Source of the DNA: Lishizhenia sp965656535
GTDB lineage: Bacteria; Bacteroidota; Bacteroidia; Flavobacteriales_D; Crocinitomicaceae
Assembly: GCA_965656535.1 (NCBI GenBank)
Contig: CBFHKX010000003.1
Span: 124,001-188,000, forward strand
DNA length: 64,000 bases
Direction of reading: 5' to 3'
Part shown: positions 1-10,115 of the stretch, in pieces
Layout of the letters: each line of letters starts with the position of its first letter
Position numbering within the stretch: the first letter of the stretch is position 1
Notes under the pieces: generated by a model
What the model was told of the DNA's origin: nothing
What the model saw: only the letters and a program-made list of their open reading frames with translations
The model's database searches: none
Program-made: the position numbers and the translations under genes

Positions 1-37
1 TATTTTCGTTTAAATTTCCAAACAAAAAAAAGTTGTA

Positions 38-66
38 TAAAAAAGGTCGGTATTCAATACCGACCT
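38..66 (-). terminator. Rho-independent terminator after the DUF4199 gene
   Basis: A perfect 10-bp inverted repeat (44-53 with 57-66) closes a 3-nt loop. Read on the minus strand it is followed by a T-run, and it lies just past the stop codon at 74. It should end the rho-DUF4199 transcript. Confidence 0.85.
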
Positions 67-73
67 AGTTATT

Positions 74-659
74 TTATTTACCTCCTGGTCTATTTCTATA
101 GTAGTCTCGCAGTAATATTCTTCTAAAAATTATGGTAATAAAAATGGCATAAGTAAAAGCCAATACCATCAACCCTAGTAAAGAGAATGTAAAGAGTGCT
201 GTAGGATCGTAAGCGGACGAAATCTCTGTTTTCATTTTTCCTAAAATCTCGTCATTAGACATAACCTCAAACTCAGGTGTTTGTTGCCTTAAAGAATCAA
301 CGTATGTAGGTCTTTGCAATGCATCATAAACTAAATCTACACGTTCACTAACCTTGGTTTCTACAAATGTTGGATTAATATCAGAATAATAGAAATACAT
401 AAACCCTGAAACGATAAGGACGTACGGAGCTCCTGCTACCATAGCACTTTTTATATCTGATAATGCAGTTCCTTCACCATACCCTTCTTTTTTCTTTTCA
501 AAATACAAGCCCAATGAAATGGCAATTAGAAGTCCTAAGTTATTTAACAGCCCAGGTACAAAAATATCAAACTGAAATACATTTAATGCCATGAAAAGTA
601 GTTTAATACTTATCCAACAAAGTGCTACGAGTATTCCAAATTTTAACGCTGATCGCATA

Positions 660-667
<8 letters not shown>
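74..667 (-). CDS. DUF4199 family membrane protein
   Basis: This 197-residue protein matches the DUF4199 pattern found widely in Bacteroidota. It has four hydrophobic stretches, at about residues 8-28, 38-55, 76-95 and 157-183, and a polar loop of about 60 residues before the last one. The function of the family is unknown; the segments place it in the inner membrane. Its ATG lies inside the last codons of rho (8-bp overlap), so it is probably translated by coupling to rho. A second ATG three codons later is possible. A strong terminator follows. The family call rests on length, topology and pattern memory, not on a search. Confidence 0.75.
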
Positions 668-2294
<1,627 letters not shown>

Positions 2295-2461
2295 ATAAAT
2301 GAACTATAAATTATTTAAGAATTCTTGTATTTAAAATTGAATTGTCTAGTGGTTTCTGGAAAAACACTGTATAAACGACGCTACAATGATACAAATATTA
2401 TCTGCTTAGACAAATATTTTCGTGAAAAAACCGATAAACCCGGATAATAAAATTGAAATTC

Positions 2462-2495
2462 TTGTTCCTCTCTTCTAACTATACCCTTATCTTTG
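2462..2495 (+). promoter_or_regulatory. Bacteroidota-type promoter for the DUF4293 gene
   Basis: TATCTTTG at 2488-2495 matches the -7 consensus TAnnTTTG exactly. A TTG at 2462-2464 lies 23 bp upstream as a -33 element. The ATG at 2511 follows 15 bp after the -7 box, which argues against the upstream TTG codon at 2493 as the start. Confidence 0.65.
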
Positions 2496-2510
2496 ACAAA
2501 AAATAATACA

Positions 2511-3086
2511 ATGATTCAAAGGATACAAACTTTATATTATGGAATAGCAGCAATTTGCTTAATCGCGATAACGCTTGGTATAAATGTTTTTAGTTTTCAT
2601 ATCTCTGCAGAAAGTGCTGCATCTTTAAACTTAGATTTTTCTAGTTATGGTGTTTCAGGAAGCGCAGATTTTATGCAAGTAGATCTTAATCAACCGCAAT
2701 ACGAAGAGCTTAGAGAGATAGCTAAATTAGAAAATGGAGTAGTTAAATACGACTATAAAGTGTTGGTGTATTTTCCGTTTTATGCGATTACTATTTTACT
2801 TAGTCTCATGGTAATTGCTGCGGTATTTATGTTTAAAAAAATGCCTTTACAAGTGAGAACGGGTAGGGCAGTATTCTTTTTTACATTGCTGCTTTTTATT
2901 TTTGTTATTGTGATGTATTATGTTGGTGGTAGTCAGTTTACAGAGGTTCTCCCAAATTCAGAAGCCACAAAATCATTAGGTTTAGGCTTTTATTTACTAA
3001 GCATTGCAATTGCTTTTTTATTTCTTGGCAATTTAGGGGTCCGCAGAGATATAAAACTGGTTAAAAGCCTCGACCGTTTAAGATAA
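2511..3086 (+). CDS. DUF4293 family membrane protein
   Basis: This 191-residue protein begins IQRIQTLYYGIAAI after the Met, as DUF4293 proteins of Bacteroidota do. It has four hydrophobic segments: near the N terminus, two in the middle (about residues 85-105 and 118-137) and one near residues 158-178. Residues 30-80 form a polar, probably extracytoplasmic loop. The function is unknown. I chose the ATG at 2511, since an in-frame TTG at 2493 overlaps the promoter -7 box. The ABC-F gene starts only 4 bp after its stop, so the two are probably co-transcribed. Confidence 0.75.
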   Translation: MIQRIQTLYYGIAAICLIAITLGINVFSFHISAESAASLNLDFSSYGVSGSADFMQVDLNQPQYEELREIAKLENGVVKYDYKVLVYFPFYAITILLSLMVIAAVFMFKKMPLQVRTGRAVFFFTLLLFIFVIVMYYVGGSQFTEVLPNSEATKSLGLGFYLLSIAIAFLFLGNLGVRRDIKLVKSLDRLR

Positions 3087-3090
3087 ATTT

Positions 3091-4995
3091 ATGAACTACC
3101 TTTCAGTAGAAAATTTCACTAAAAGTTTTGGTGATCGTATTATTTTTGAAGACCTAAATTTTGGAATAGACCAAGGTCAAAAAGTTGCCATTGTAGCCAA
3201 AAATGGAAATGGTAAATCTACCTTATTAAAATGTTTGTTAGGAATAGACCAACCAGATGACGGACGAGTTGTATTTAGAAATGGAATTCGCATTGGTTAC
3301 CTAGATCAAACTGAAGAATTAGATCCTTCTCTAACCATTATTCAAGAAGTATTTAACCACGATTTGCCAAAGTTAAAAGTAGTTAAAGAGTATAACCAAG
3401 CTTTAAAGGATAAAGATGAAGATAAAATGGCTAGTCTCTTTGAACAATTATCTGAATTAGATGCTTGGGATACAGAGGTTAAAGTTCAACAAATTTTATC
3501 AAAACTTAAATTTGATAATGTTGATTTACCGATTTCGGTACTTTCGGGTGGACAAAAAAAACGTGTTGCTCTTGCTAAGGTTTTGATAGCTGAACCAGAC
3601 TTTTTAATTCTAGATGAACCTACAAACCACCTTGACTTAGACATGATAGAGTGGTTAGAAGATTATCTAGGTACTTCTAAGTCAACCATGCTGATGGTAA
3701 CACACGATAGATATTTCTTAGAAGTGGTGTGTGATTCAATTCTTGAATTAGAAGATAAAACGATTTATACATACAAAGGTAATTTTTCTTATTACTTAGA
3801 GAAAAAAGCAGAAAGAGAAGAGCAGTTGGCTACTACCGTAGGTAAGGCACGGGGTAAGATGCGAACCGAATTAGAGTGGATGCGCAGACAGCCAAAGGCT
3901 AGAGGTACTAAGCAAAAAGCTAGGATAGATTCTTTTCATGATCTAAAAAAAGTTGCAAAAACTGACATTAGTAAAGATGAGTTAGAGATTGGTACCAAGA
4001 TGGAACGTTTGGGATCGAAAATTTTAGAAATACATAAAATTGGAAAAGCCTACGGAGATAAACCGATAATTAACGATTTTTCTTACAACTTTAAACGAAA
4101 AGAACGTTTGGGAATTGTTGGAAATAACGGGGCTGGAAAGTCTACCTTTTTAAACCTAATTCAAGGGATAGAAGAACTAGATAAAGGAAAAATTGTAGTA
4201 GGTGAAACAGTTAAATTTGGTTATTACTCACAAGAAAATATACAAGTAGACGAAAATAAAAAGGTTATTGATGTAATTAGAGAAATAGCTGAGTATATTC
4301 CCTTAGAAAAAGGAAGGGAGATGTCTGCAGCTCAATTCTTAGAAAAGTTTCTTTTTTCTCGAGATATGCACTACAACTATGTGTACAAACTGAGTGGTGG
4401 AGAAAAGAGAAGGTTAAAATTGATGACTATTTTAATGTCTAACCCCAACTTCTTAATTTTAGATGAACCTACAAACGATCTAGATATTTTTGTTCTAAAT
4501 GTTTTAGAAGATTACCTCAGAAGTTTTCAAGGTTGTTTAGTAGTGGTTTCTCACGATAGGTATTTTATGGATAAAATGGTGGATCATTTGTTTGTGTTTG
4601 ATGGTTCAGGAGAGATCAAAGACATTATCGGTAACTACAATGCATATAGAAAACATCAAAAGGAAATTAAAGAGGAAGCAAAAGAAGAAAAACGACAAGA
4701 AGTGAAAGCCGAGAAAAAGGCGGAAGCTCTAGAAAAAGAAGCTGAAGATAAACGCAAGCTTGAAGAGTCCAAAACGGAAAAACGAAAATTAAGTTTTAAA
4801 GAGAAATCAGAGTTTGAGCATTTGGATGAAGAAATTATGTCGTTAGAAGAAGAAAAAGAAAAACTAACCGCCGTTTTATCTAGTGGAATTGAGGATTCTG
4901 AAAAATTGAACGAAGCCAGTAAAAGACTTGGAGAGGTAATGCAAATAATTGAAGATAAGAGCGCGAGGTGGATGGAACTCGCAGCGTTTATTTAA
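3091..4995 (+). CDS. ABC-F family ATPase (Uup-like)
   Basis: A 634-residue soluble protein with two ABC ATPase domains and no membrane segment, as expected for ABC-F proteins, which act on ribosomes. The first P-loop is NGNGKST and the second NGAGKST. The signatures are LSGGQKKR and LSGGEKRR, and the Walker B stretches FLILDEPTNHLD and FLILDEPTNDLD. The inter-domain linker (about residues 240-310) is basic. The last 100 residues are a Lys/Glu-rich coiled coil, as in Uup, which favours that subfamily over EttA. Antibiotic-resistance ABC-F types are less likely in this housekeeping context. It follows the DUF4293 gene by 4 bp and ends at a strong terminator. Confidence 0.9.
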   Translation: MNYLSVENFTKSFGDRIIFEDLNFGIDQGQKVAIVAKNGNGKSTLLKCLLGIDQPDDGRVVFRNGIRIGYLDQTEELDPSLTIIQEVFNHDLPKLKVVKEYNQALKDKDEDKMASLFEQLSELDAWDTEVKVQQILSKLKFDNVDLPISVLSGGQKKRVALAKVLIAEPDFLILDEPTNHLDLDMIEWLEDYLGTSKSTMLMVTHDRYFLEVVCDSILELEDKTIYTYKGNFSYYLEKKAEREEQLATTVGKARGKMRTELEWMRRQPKARGTKQKARIDSFHDLKKVAKTDISKDELEIGTKMERLGSKILEIHKIGKAYGDKPIINDFSYNFKRKERLGIVGNNGAGKSTFLNLIQGIEELDKGKIVVGETVKFGYYSQENIQVDENKKVIDVIREIAEYIPLEKGREMSAAQFLEKFLFSRDMHYNYVYKLSGGEKRRLKLMTILMSNPNFLILDEPTNDLDIFVLNVLEDYLRSFQGCLVVVSHDRYFMDKMVDHLFVFDGSGEIKDIIGNYNAYRKHQKEIKEEAKEEKRQEVKAEKKAEALEKEAEDKRKLEESKTEKRKLSFKEKSEFEHLDEEIMSLEEEKEKLTAVLSSGIEDSEKLNEASKRLGEVMQIIEDKSARWMELAAFI

Positions 4996-5027
4996 AAAAA
5001 AGGCTTCTTAATAAAGAAGCCTTTTTT
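4994..5027. terminator. Bidirectional Rho-independent terminator
   Basis: AGGCTTCTT (5001-5009) pairs with AAGAAGCCT (5014-5022). An A-run precedes it and a T-run follows, so it can serve both the ABC-F gene (plus) and the convergent lipoprotein gene (minus). Confidence 0.9.
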
Positions 5028-5044
5028 GATTTAGGTAGCTTATT

Positions 5045-6037
5045 TTATCTAGCCATTAACCCTAACAAAACATAGGTAGTTGGGTCAGTTGTGTCAATCG
5101 GTTGTAAAGGTTCATGTGTTACAAAAAAACCGCTGTAAACTGTTGTTAAACTAGTAAACGACTCAGTGCTTATTTGACTTGTAGAAGCCATTCCGCCGTT
5201 ACCATTAATCATACTAGCTAATACATTTCCATTTGGTGTTTCGTTGTATGGAGTACCATTTGGAGTTGTGGAAGGGTCTGCAGAATCATGAGAATGAACC
5301 ATATAGCTCTCACCACTTACTGTATTCATTAAAGTAACTGTTACACGTGTTTGATCTCCTGCAATTGCCTGTACATCAATTTTACCAGAAAGATTCATTG
5401 CGTGTGGTCCTGCATAAGCAAACGAGGGATCAATTTGGCCTGTGTTAAAATCATAGTCAAAAGTTGCACGCATTAATCCGTCATCGGCTTGCGTCCTAGC
5501 AAAAGTGCCAACAATTAAATACGTAGAAATGTCTGCTGTATTAATTGCTTGTAGTGGATCGTGAACCACGAAAAATCCATTATACGTTGTAACGATTTCA
5601 TCATAAGACATAGAAGTTGTCTGCTCAACAGAAACAGTTCCACCATTACCGGTTACCATTTGTGTTAATACAGATGAATTTGGTGTCTCGTTGTAAGGTG
5701 TTCCATTTGGAGTAGTACTAGGATCTGCTGCATCATGTGCATGTATCATGTACATTTCTCCGTCAACCGTATTTGTTAATGTAACCGAAATTTTTGCTTC
5801 ACCTGAGGCCAATTGATCAACTACCATAGTTGCAGTAAGGTCATCCTTGTGCATTCCGTTGTAATGGGTTCCCATTGCTACTTGTCCGTTGTTAAATTTA
5901 TAGTCAAACGTACTACTTTGGTCCATTGGCATAGGAGCAGTTCCTTCCATTGGATCTTCATCATCTTTTTTACAGCTTGTTGCTAAAGCTAAACTAGAAG
6001 CAAGAACTGACAGTGTTAAAAGTCTTGTAATTTTCAT
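5045..6037 (-). CDS. Lipoprotein with two CHRD-like repeats
   Basis: The 330-residue protein starts with a lipoprotein signal ending LATSC. The residues after the Cys (KKDDED) resemble the K-(D/E)2 surface-export signal described for Bacteroidota lipoproteins, so it is probably surface exposed. Two copies of a domain of about 130 residues follow. Each holds a 'HAHDAADP/HSHDSADP' stretch, then STTPNGTPYNETPN, and ends near 'GFFV(V/T)H(D/E)PLQ...ID/AINT'. The pattern resembles CHRD domains, but I cannot confirm this. An in-frame ATG lies 11 codons upstream, but the ATG at 6037 directly precedes a classic signal peptide. The function is unknown. Downstream it shares a terminator with the convergent ABC-F gene. 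Confidence 0.75.
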   Translation of the reverse strand: MKITRLLTLSVLASSLALATSCKKDDEDPMEGTAPMPMDQSSTFDYKFNNGQVAMGTHYNGMHKDDLTATMVVDQLASGEAKISVTLTNTVDGEMYMIHAHDAADPSTTPNGTPYNETPNSSVLTQMVTGNGGTVSVEQTTSMSYDEIVTTYNGFFVVHDPLQAINTADISTYLIVGTFARTQADDGLMRATFDYDFNTGQIDPSFAYAGPHAMNLSGKIDVQAIAGDQTRVTVTLMNTVSGESYMVHSHDSADPSTTPNGTPYNETPNGNVLASMINGNGGMASTSQISTESFTSLTTVYSGFFVTHEPLQPIDTTDPTTYVLLGLMAR

Positions 6038-6175
6038 AATATTATTTTTGTTTGACTTATCTACGCTCACTTTTTTAGATTGGATTTACTTCATTAAAAA
6101 AAAATTAAAAATGCTTTGTTAGTCATTACTTTCTGATTTTGTTTTTTTTTTGAAAGAAATTAAGAACTTAGTAAA

Positions 6176-7423
6176 ATGTTACTGAACAGACTTTGGATAG
6201 GACTTTTTTTAGTTTCTATGACAGTGGGTTTAATCAAGCTTACTTTTCTTGGCGATACCTTGGTTTTTAAAGCCATGGTAGATTCTATTTTTGAGACAGC
6301 AAAACTTGCCTTTGAAATAGCCTTGTTTTTAACCGGTGCGCTTTGTTTTTGGATGGGCGTAATGGAGATTGGAGAGAAAGCTGGAGCTGTGCGTATACTC
6401 TCAAAAGCAGTTGCACCTTTTTTTAACAGACTTTTCCCAGAAATACCGAAAAATCATCCGGCGTTTGGTTCAATGATGATGAATTTTAGTGCAAACATGC
6501 TTGGCTTAGATAATGCAGCAACTCCCTTAGGACTTAAAGCGATGAACCAGCTGCAAGATATAAACCCTAAGAAAGATACGGCTTCAAATGCGCAAATTAT
6601 GTTCTTAGTTTTAAATACATCAGGTTTAACTATAATACCTGTTAGTATTTTTGCGTACAGAAGCGCTGAGGGATCCGTGCACGTAACAGATGTCTTTTTG
6701 CCTATTTTATTTGCTACTTATTTTGCGTCGTTAATTGGATTGATTGCAGTTTCAATTAAGCAAAAGATAAACTTATTTCAACCTGTAATTTTACTTTATT
6801 TGGGTGCTATTTCAACCTTTGTATTTGGTTTGTTATTTGCGGTTATTAAGAATCCTAGTTGGGTAGATCCAATCTCTAATGTAGGTGGAAATCTATTGCT
6901 TTTTGGAATAATTGTTCTTTTCATTTTGATGGCTGTTAGAAACAAAGTAAATGTGTACGATGTTTTTATTGAGGGAGCAAAAGGTGGTTTTACTGTGGCC
7001 ATTAAAATTATTCCATTTTTAGTTGCGATTTTAGTTGCAATCGGTGTTTTTAAAGCTTCTGGAGCAATGGAATTGCTTTTTGATTCTATAAAAGTTGGTT
7101 TAATGTACTTTGGATTTACGGCTTTAGAATTTATTGATGCACTTCCTGTTGCATTTATGAAACCTTTTAGTGGTGGTGCTGCACGAGGTATGATGGTAGA
7201 TATTTTTCAAGATCCGGCATATGGCCCTGACTCTTTTGTTGGTTTCTTGGCGTCTACTTTCCAAGGTTCAACAGAAACTACTTTTTATGTATTGGCAGTT
7301 TACTTTGGTTCTGTGGGAGTTAAAAAAACAAGATATGCAGCGGGAGTTGGTTTGCTGGCCGACTTTGCAGGAATCGTCGCTGCAATAATAATCAGTTATA
7401 TCTTTTTTGCAGACGCCATTTAA
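6176..7423 (+). CDS. Nucleoside-recognition (Gate) domain membrane protein, SpmA-SpmB fusion
   Basis: A 415-residue polytopic membrane protein. The N-terminal half carries the SpmA-like stretch LGLDNAATPLGLKAMNQL, and the C-terminal half the SpmB-like stretch GSTETTFYVLAVYFGSVGVK. In Bacillus these are two spore-maturation proteins; in Bacteroidota, which do not sporulate, a fused form of unknown transport role is common. About nine hydrophobic segments can be seen. It stands alone, with its stop 19 bp from the end of convergent trmD and no clear hairpin between them. The fusion is seen directly; the transport role is inferred from the Gate/nucleoside-recognition family. Confidence 0.85.
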   Translation: MLLNRLWIGLFLVSMTVGLIKLTFLGDTLVFKAMVDSIFETAKLAFEIALFLTGALCFWMGVMEIGEKAGAVRILSKAVAPFFNRLFPEIPKNHPAFGSMMMNFSANMLGLDNAATPLGLKAMNQLQDINPKKDTASNAQIMFLVLNTSGLTIIPVSIFAYRSAEGSVHVTDVFLPILFATYFASLIGLIAVSIKQKINLFQPVILLYLGAISTFVFGLLFAVIKNPSWVDPISNVGGNLLLFGIIVLFILMAVRNKVNVYDVFIEGAKGGFTVAIKIIPFLVAILVAIGVFKASGAMELLFDSIKVGLMYFGFTALEFIDALPVAFMKPFSGGAARGMMVDIFQDPAYGPDSFVGFLASTFQGSTETTFYVLAVYFGSVGVKKTRYAAGVGLLADFAGIVAAIIISYIFFADAI

Positions 7424-7442
7424 TTCCTCGTTAATTAGAAAA

Positions 7443-8114
7443 TTACAGTAGGTCCGGACGTCTATCTTTAGTTCTTTCCAAGGCTTTTTGCTCCCTGTAC
7501 GCTTCAATTTTTTTAAAGTCGCCAGATAATAAAACCGCAGGTACTTTCATTCCTTCAAATTCTTCAGGTCTTGTGTAAACGGGCGGACTCAATAGGTTGT
7601 CTTGAAAACTATCTGTCAAAGCAGAAGTTTCATCGTTTAATACTCCTGGTATTAATCTTACAATACTATCAACTAAAACAGCAGCAGCTAACTCACCGCC
7701 AGAAAGAACATAACTTCCAATAGAAATTTCTTTAGTGATATATTTCTCTCTAATACGCTCATCTACCCCCTTGTAATGTCCGCACAAAATCATTATATTC
7801 TCATGTAACGAGAGGGTGTTACAACAATTTTGCTCTAGTATTTCACCATCTGGAGTCATATAAATAATATCCCCGTATTCTCTTTCAGAACAGAGCTTAT
7901 TAATACAGTCTGCGATCGGTTGTGCACTCATAACCATACCAGCACCACCACCATATTGATAATCATCTACACTTTTTTGCTTTGACGTAGAGTAGTCCCT
8001 AATGTTATGAAAGTGAATTTCTACATGTCCCTTATCTTTTGCACGTTGCATTATAGATGCGTTGAAAGGACTTTCTAGTAAACCTGGCAATATAGTTAAG
8101 ATGTCAATTCTCAT
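7443..8114 (-). CDS. trmD: tRNA (guanine-N1)-methyltransferase TrmD
   Basis: TrmD methylates G37 of tRNAs reading CNN codons, using S-adenosylmethionine, and so prevents +1 frameshifting. The 223-residue length is normal. It has the usual N terminus MRIDILTILPGLLESPFN, the glycine-rich stretch YGGGAGMVM, and the knot-forming cofactor loop around LCGHYKGVDERI and EISIGSYVLSGGELAA. A -7 box lies only 4 bp before the ATG, so its mRNA may be almost leaderless. Confidence 0.97.
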   Translation of the reverse strand: MRIDILTILPGLLESPFNASIMQRAKDKGHVEIHFHNIRDYSTSKQKSVDDYQYGGGAGMVMSAQPIADCINKLCSEREYGDIIYMTPDGEILEQNCCNTLSLHENIMILCGHYKGVDERIREKYITKEISIGSYVLSGGELAAAVLVDSIVRLIPGVLNDETSALTDSFQDNLLSPPVYTRPEEFEGMKVPAVLLSGDFKKIEAYREQKALERTKDRRPDLL

Positions 8115-8118
8115 GCTA

Positions 8119-8151
8119 CAAATTTAGTATACTTTATTATTTGTTGTACAA
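8119..8151 (-). promoter_or_regulatory. trmD: Promoter of trmD
   Basis: On the minus strand, TTG (8151-8149), a 22-bp spacer and TAAATTTG (8126-8119) fit the Bacteroidota consensus. The ATG begins at 8114. Confidence 0.65.
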
Positions 8152-8253
8152 ATGTGATTTTCTTATTTATAGATTGTTTTTTCTACCGCAATATGCGGTC
8201 TCAATTTTAACTATATAGTAATCTGTATAACAGTATTTTGAAACCATTTGTTG

Positions 8254-10074
8254 ATGATAAATAAAAGGATTATTTTTGCAACATATTTAACCACTACGAA
8301 TAGAAAAAATTCTGTTTTAACCACAGTTTTGTTTACTTGTTTTTCCTTATTTGGGCAAGTTTTCGGACCAAATAGTCCGAGTACTCAAACTACTTCTGGA
8401 ATTGGTAATAATTGGAGTAACACCGCAGGTGTAGTATCTTCTGATAACCAAAGAGCAACGGTTGCCACAGCAGGTACCTCTAGAGAATTAATAGCCAGAG
8501 ATTTCGGATTTAACCTAGATAATACTGATCTTGTAGAAGGCATAGAATTGGAAATAGAAAGGAGATCAACCTTAGGAAATGCAATTAGTTTAATTACTCC
8601 GTGGCAAGCTGGAGAAAACTCTGAAATATTAAATTTTCCAATTAATGCAGGAATAAATAGAACACTTATACTTTTTGTTGGTGCAGAAAACGGAACAGAT
8701 GTTCTTATAAATAATGTATCAATAGGCGGTAGACAAATGACGCGTTTGTTAGAAACCTCGTATGAAACATCATTTTGGGCCCACACAGAATGCTGGTATT
8801 TACAAGAAGCTGATATTGCTCTGTTAACTCCCGGTAATTAAGACATTGATGTTACCTACGACGCCTTTACAAACAATCAATTTTTTGATATTCTTTCAGC
8901 TGCCCTTTTTTCAAATGTAGTTCAAGGTAATCCATTTTTCAGTTTTATAGAACATACAGTAAACGGAGCAAACCCTGTAACAACAGATTTTAATGGTCAA
9001 TCCATCAGTGCTGGTGAAGGAGGAATGTATTTAACAAATATATTTTGTGGAAACAATACATCTCCGGCTTCTACAAATGGTGATTCAAATACGTTTACTA
9101 TAAATAGTGGTTTTATTGAAGGACATGATAGATATAGAGCAAATGTATCAGTTTCCCCAACATCTGGAGGGTGTATGCAAACCGCATATAAATTTGCGCC
9201 ATCAGGAGGTACGGAAAGTCCAAGCTTTACCTTTAACGGTAGTGCAAATAGAAGGTTGGCTATAGGAATTGGACTAAGAAAAGTGTCGGCGGTAGACATT
9301 TCAGTTTATTTACAGAAAAATAGCGTAAATACAGGAATTAATCAGGCAAGTATAACTGTGTTTTGGCCAACAATTGATGAATATGTAATGTATGGTGGTC
9401 CTGCAGACCTTTGGGGAACAACTTGGGATTACATAGATATAAACAATACAGGATTTGGTGCAGCAATGGCAGTTGAGGTTTACAACGGTTCTGCTCAGGT
9501 TGACCACATGCGAATTACCGTTTATACATCCAGTATATTGCCTGTTGAATTAGTTGATTTCTACGCTACAAAAACTGAAAACAGAACGGTTATGACCAAT
9601 TGGGTTACTGGCTCTGAATTAAATAGTGATTATTTTGAAATTCAACGGTCTTCAAATGGTAGCGTTTTCGAAACAATAGGAGTTGTGCAAGCCTCTGGAA
9701 GTTCCAATAACTTAATCACCTATCAATTTGAAGATGACAATCCATTAAACGGAATGGTGTATTATAGATTAAAACAAGTAGATTTCGACGGTTCCTTTGA
9801 ATATTCTGACATAAGACAAATTGAGCTGAAAGGAGAGGAAGCTTTAATTTATCCGAATCCTGTTACAGATTGGGCTACAGTTAGTTTGGATAATAAAAAC
9901 GTGACGGTTTCAATTGTTTCTTCAACAGGAAAGATAATTGATATACAAGAAGGATATTTCTTTAATCAAAACTATCATTTCAATGTTTCTTCTTACCCAG
10001 ATGGTGTTTATTATCTAGTTGTGAATGAATTTGGTAGCACTACAACTAAGAAATTTGTAAAACAATCCAAATAA
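8254..10074 (+). pseudogene. T9SS-sorted secreted protein gene with an in-frame stop
   Basis: One reading frame runs from the ATG at 8254 to 10074 but is interrupted by a single TAA at 8839-8841. The 61 codons between that stop and the next ATG (9025) are open and in frame. They read on as DIDVTYDAFTNNQFF, and ...TPGN-stop-DIDV... would be repaired by TAT (Tyr) in place of TAA. The product has a signal peptide (to about residue 30), a Gly/Asn/Thr-rich beta-type body and, at the end, a type A T9SS sorting domain starting LIYPNPVTDW. The intact form would be about 606 residues and secreted. Its body resembles no domain I recognise. A sequencing error cannot be excluded. An in-frame TTG codon at 8248 is an alternative start. 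Confidence 0.8.
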
Positions 10075-10115
10075 CCTATGGATTAAAATAGGTAGTTTTA
10101 CTTCAAACAATAATT

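Noticed and set aside
8839..8841. Stop-codon recoding or a changed genetic code
   Set aside because: TAA and TGA end many intact genes here; the interrupted genes are better explained by mutation.
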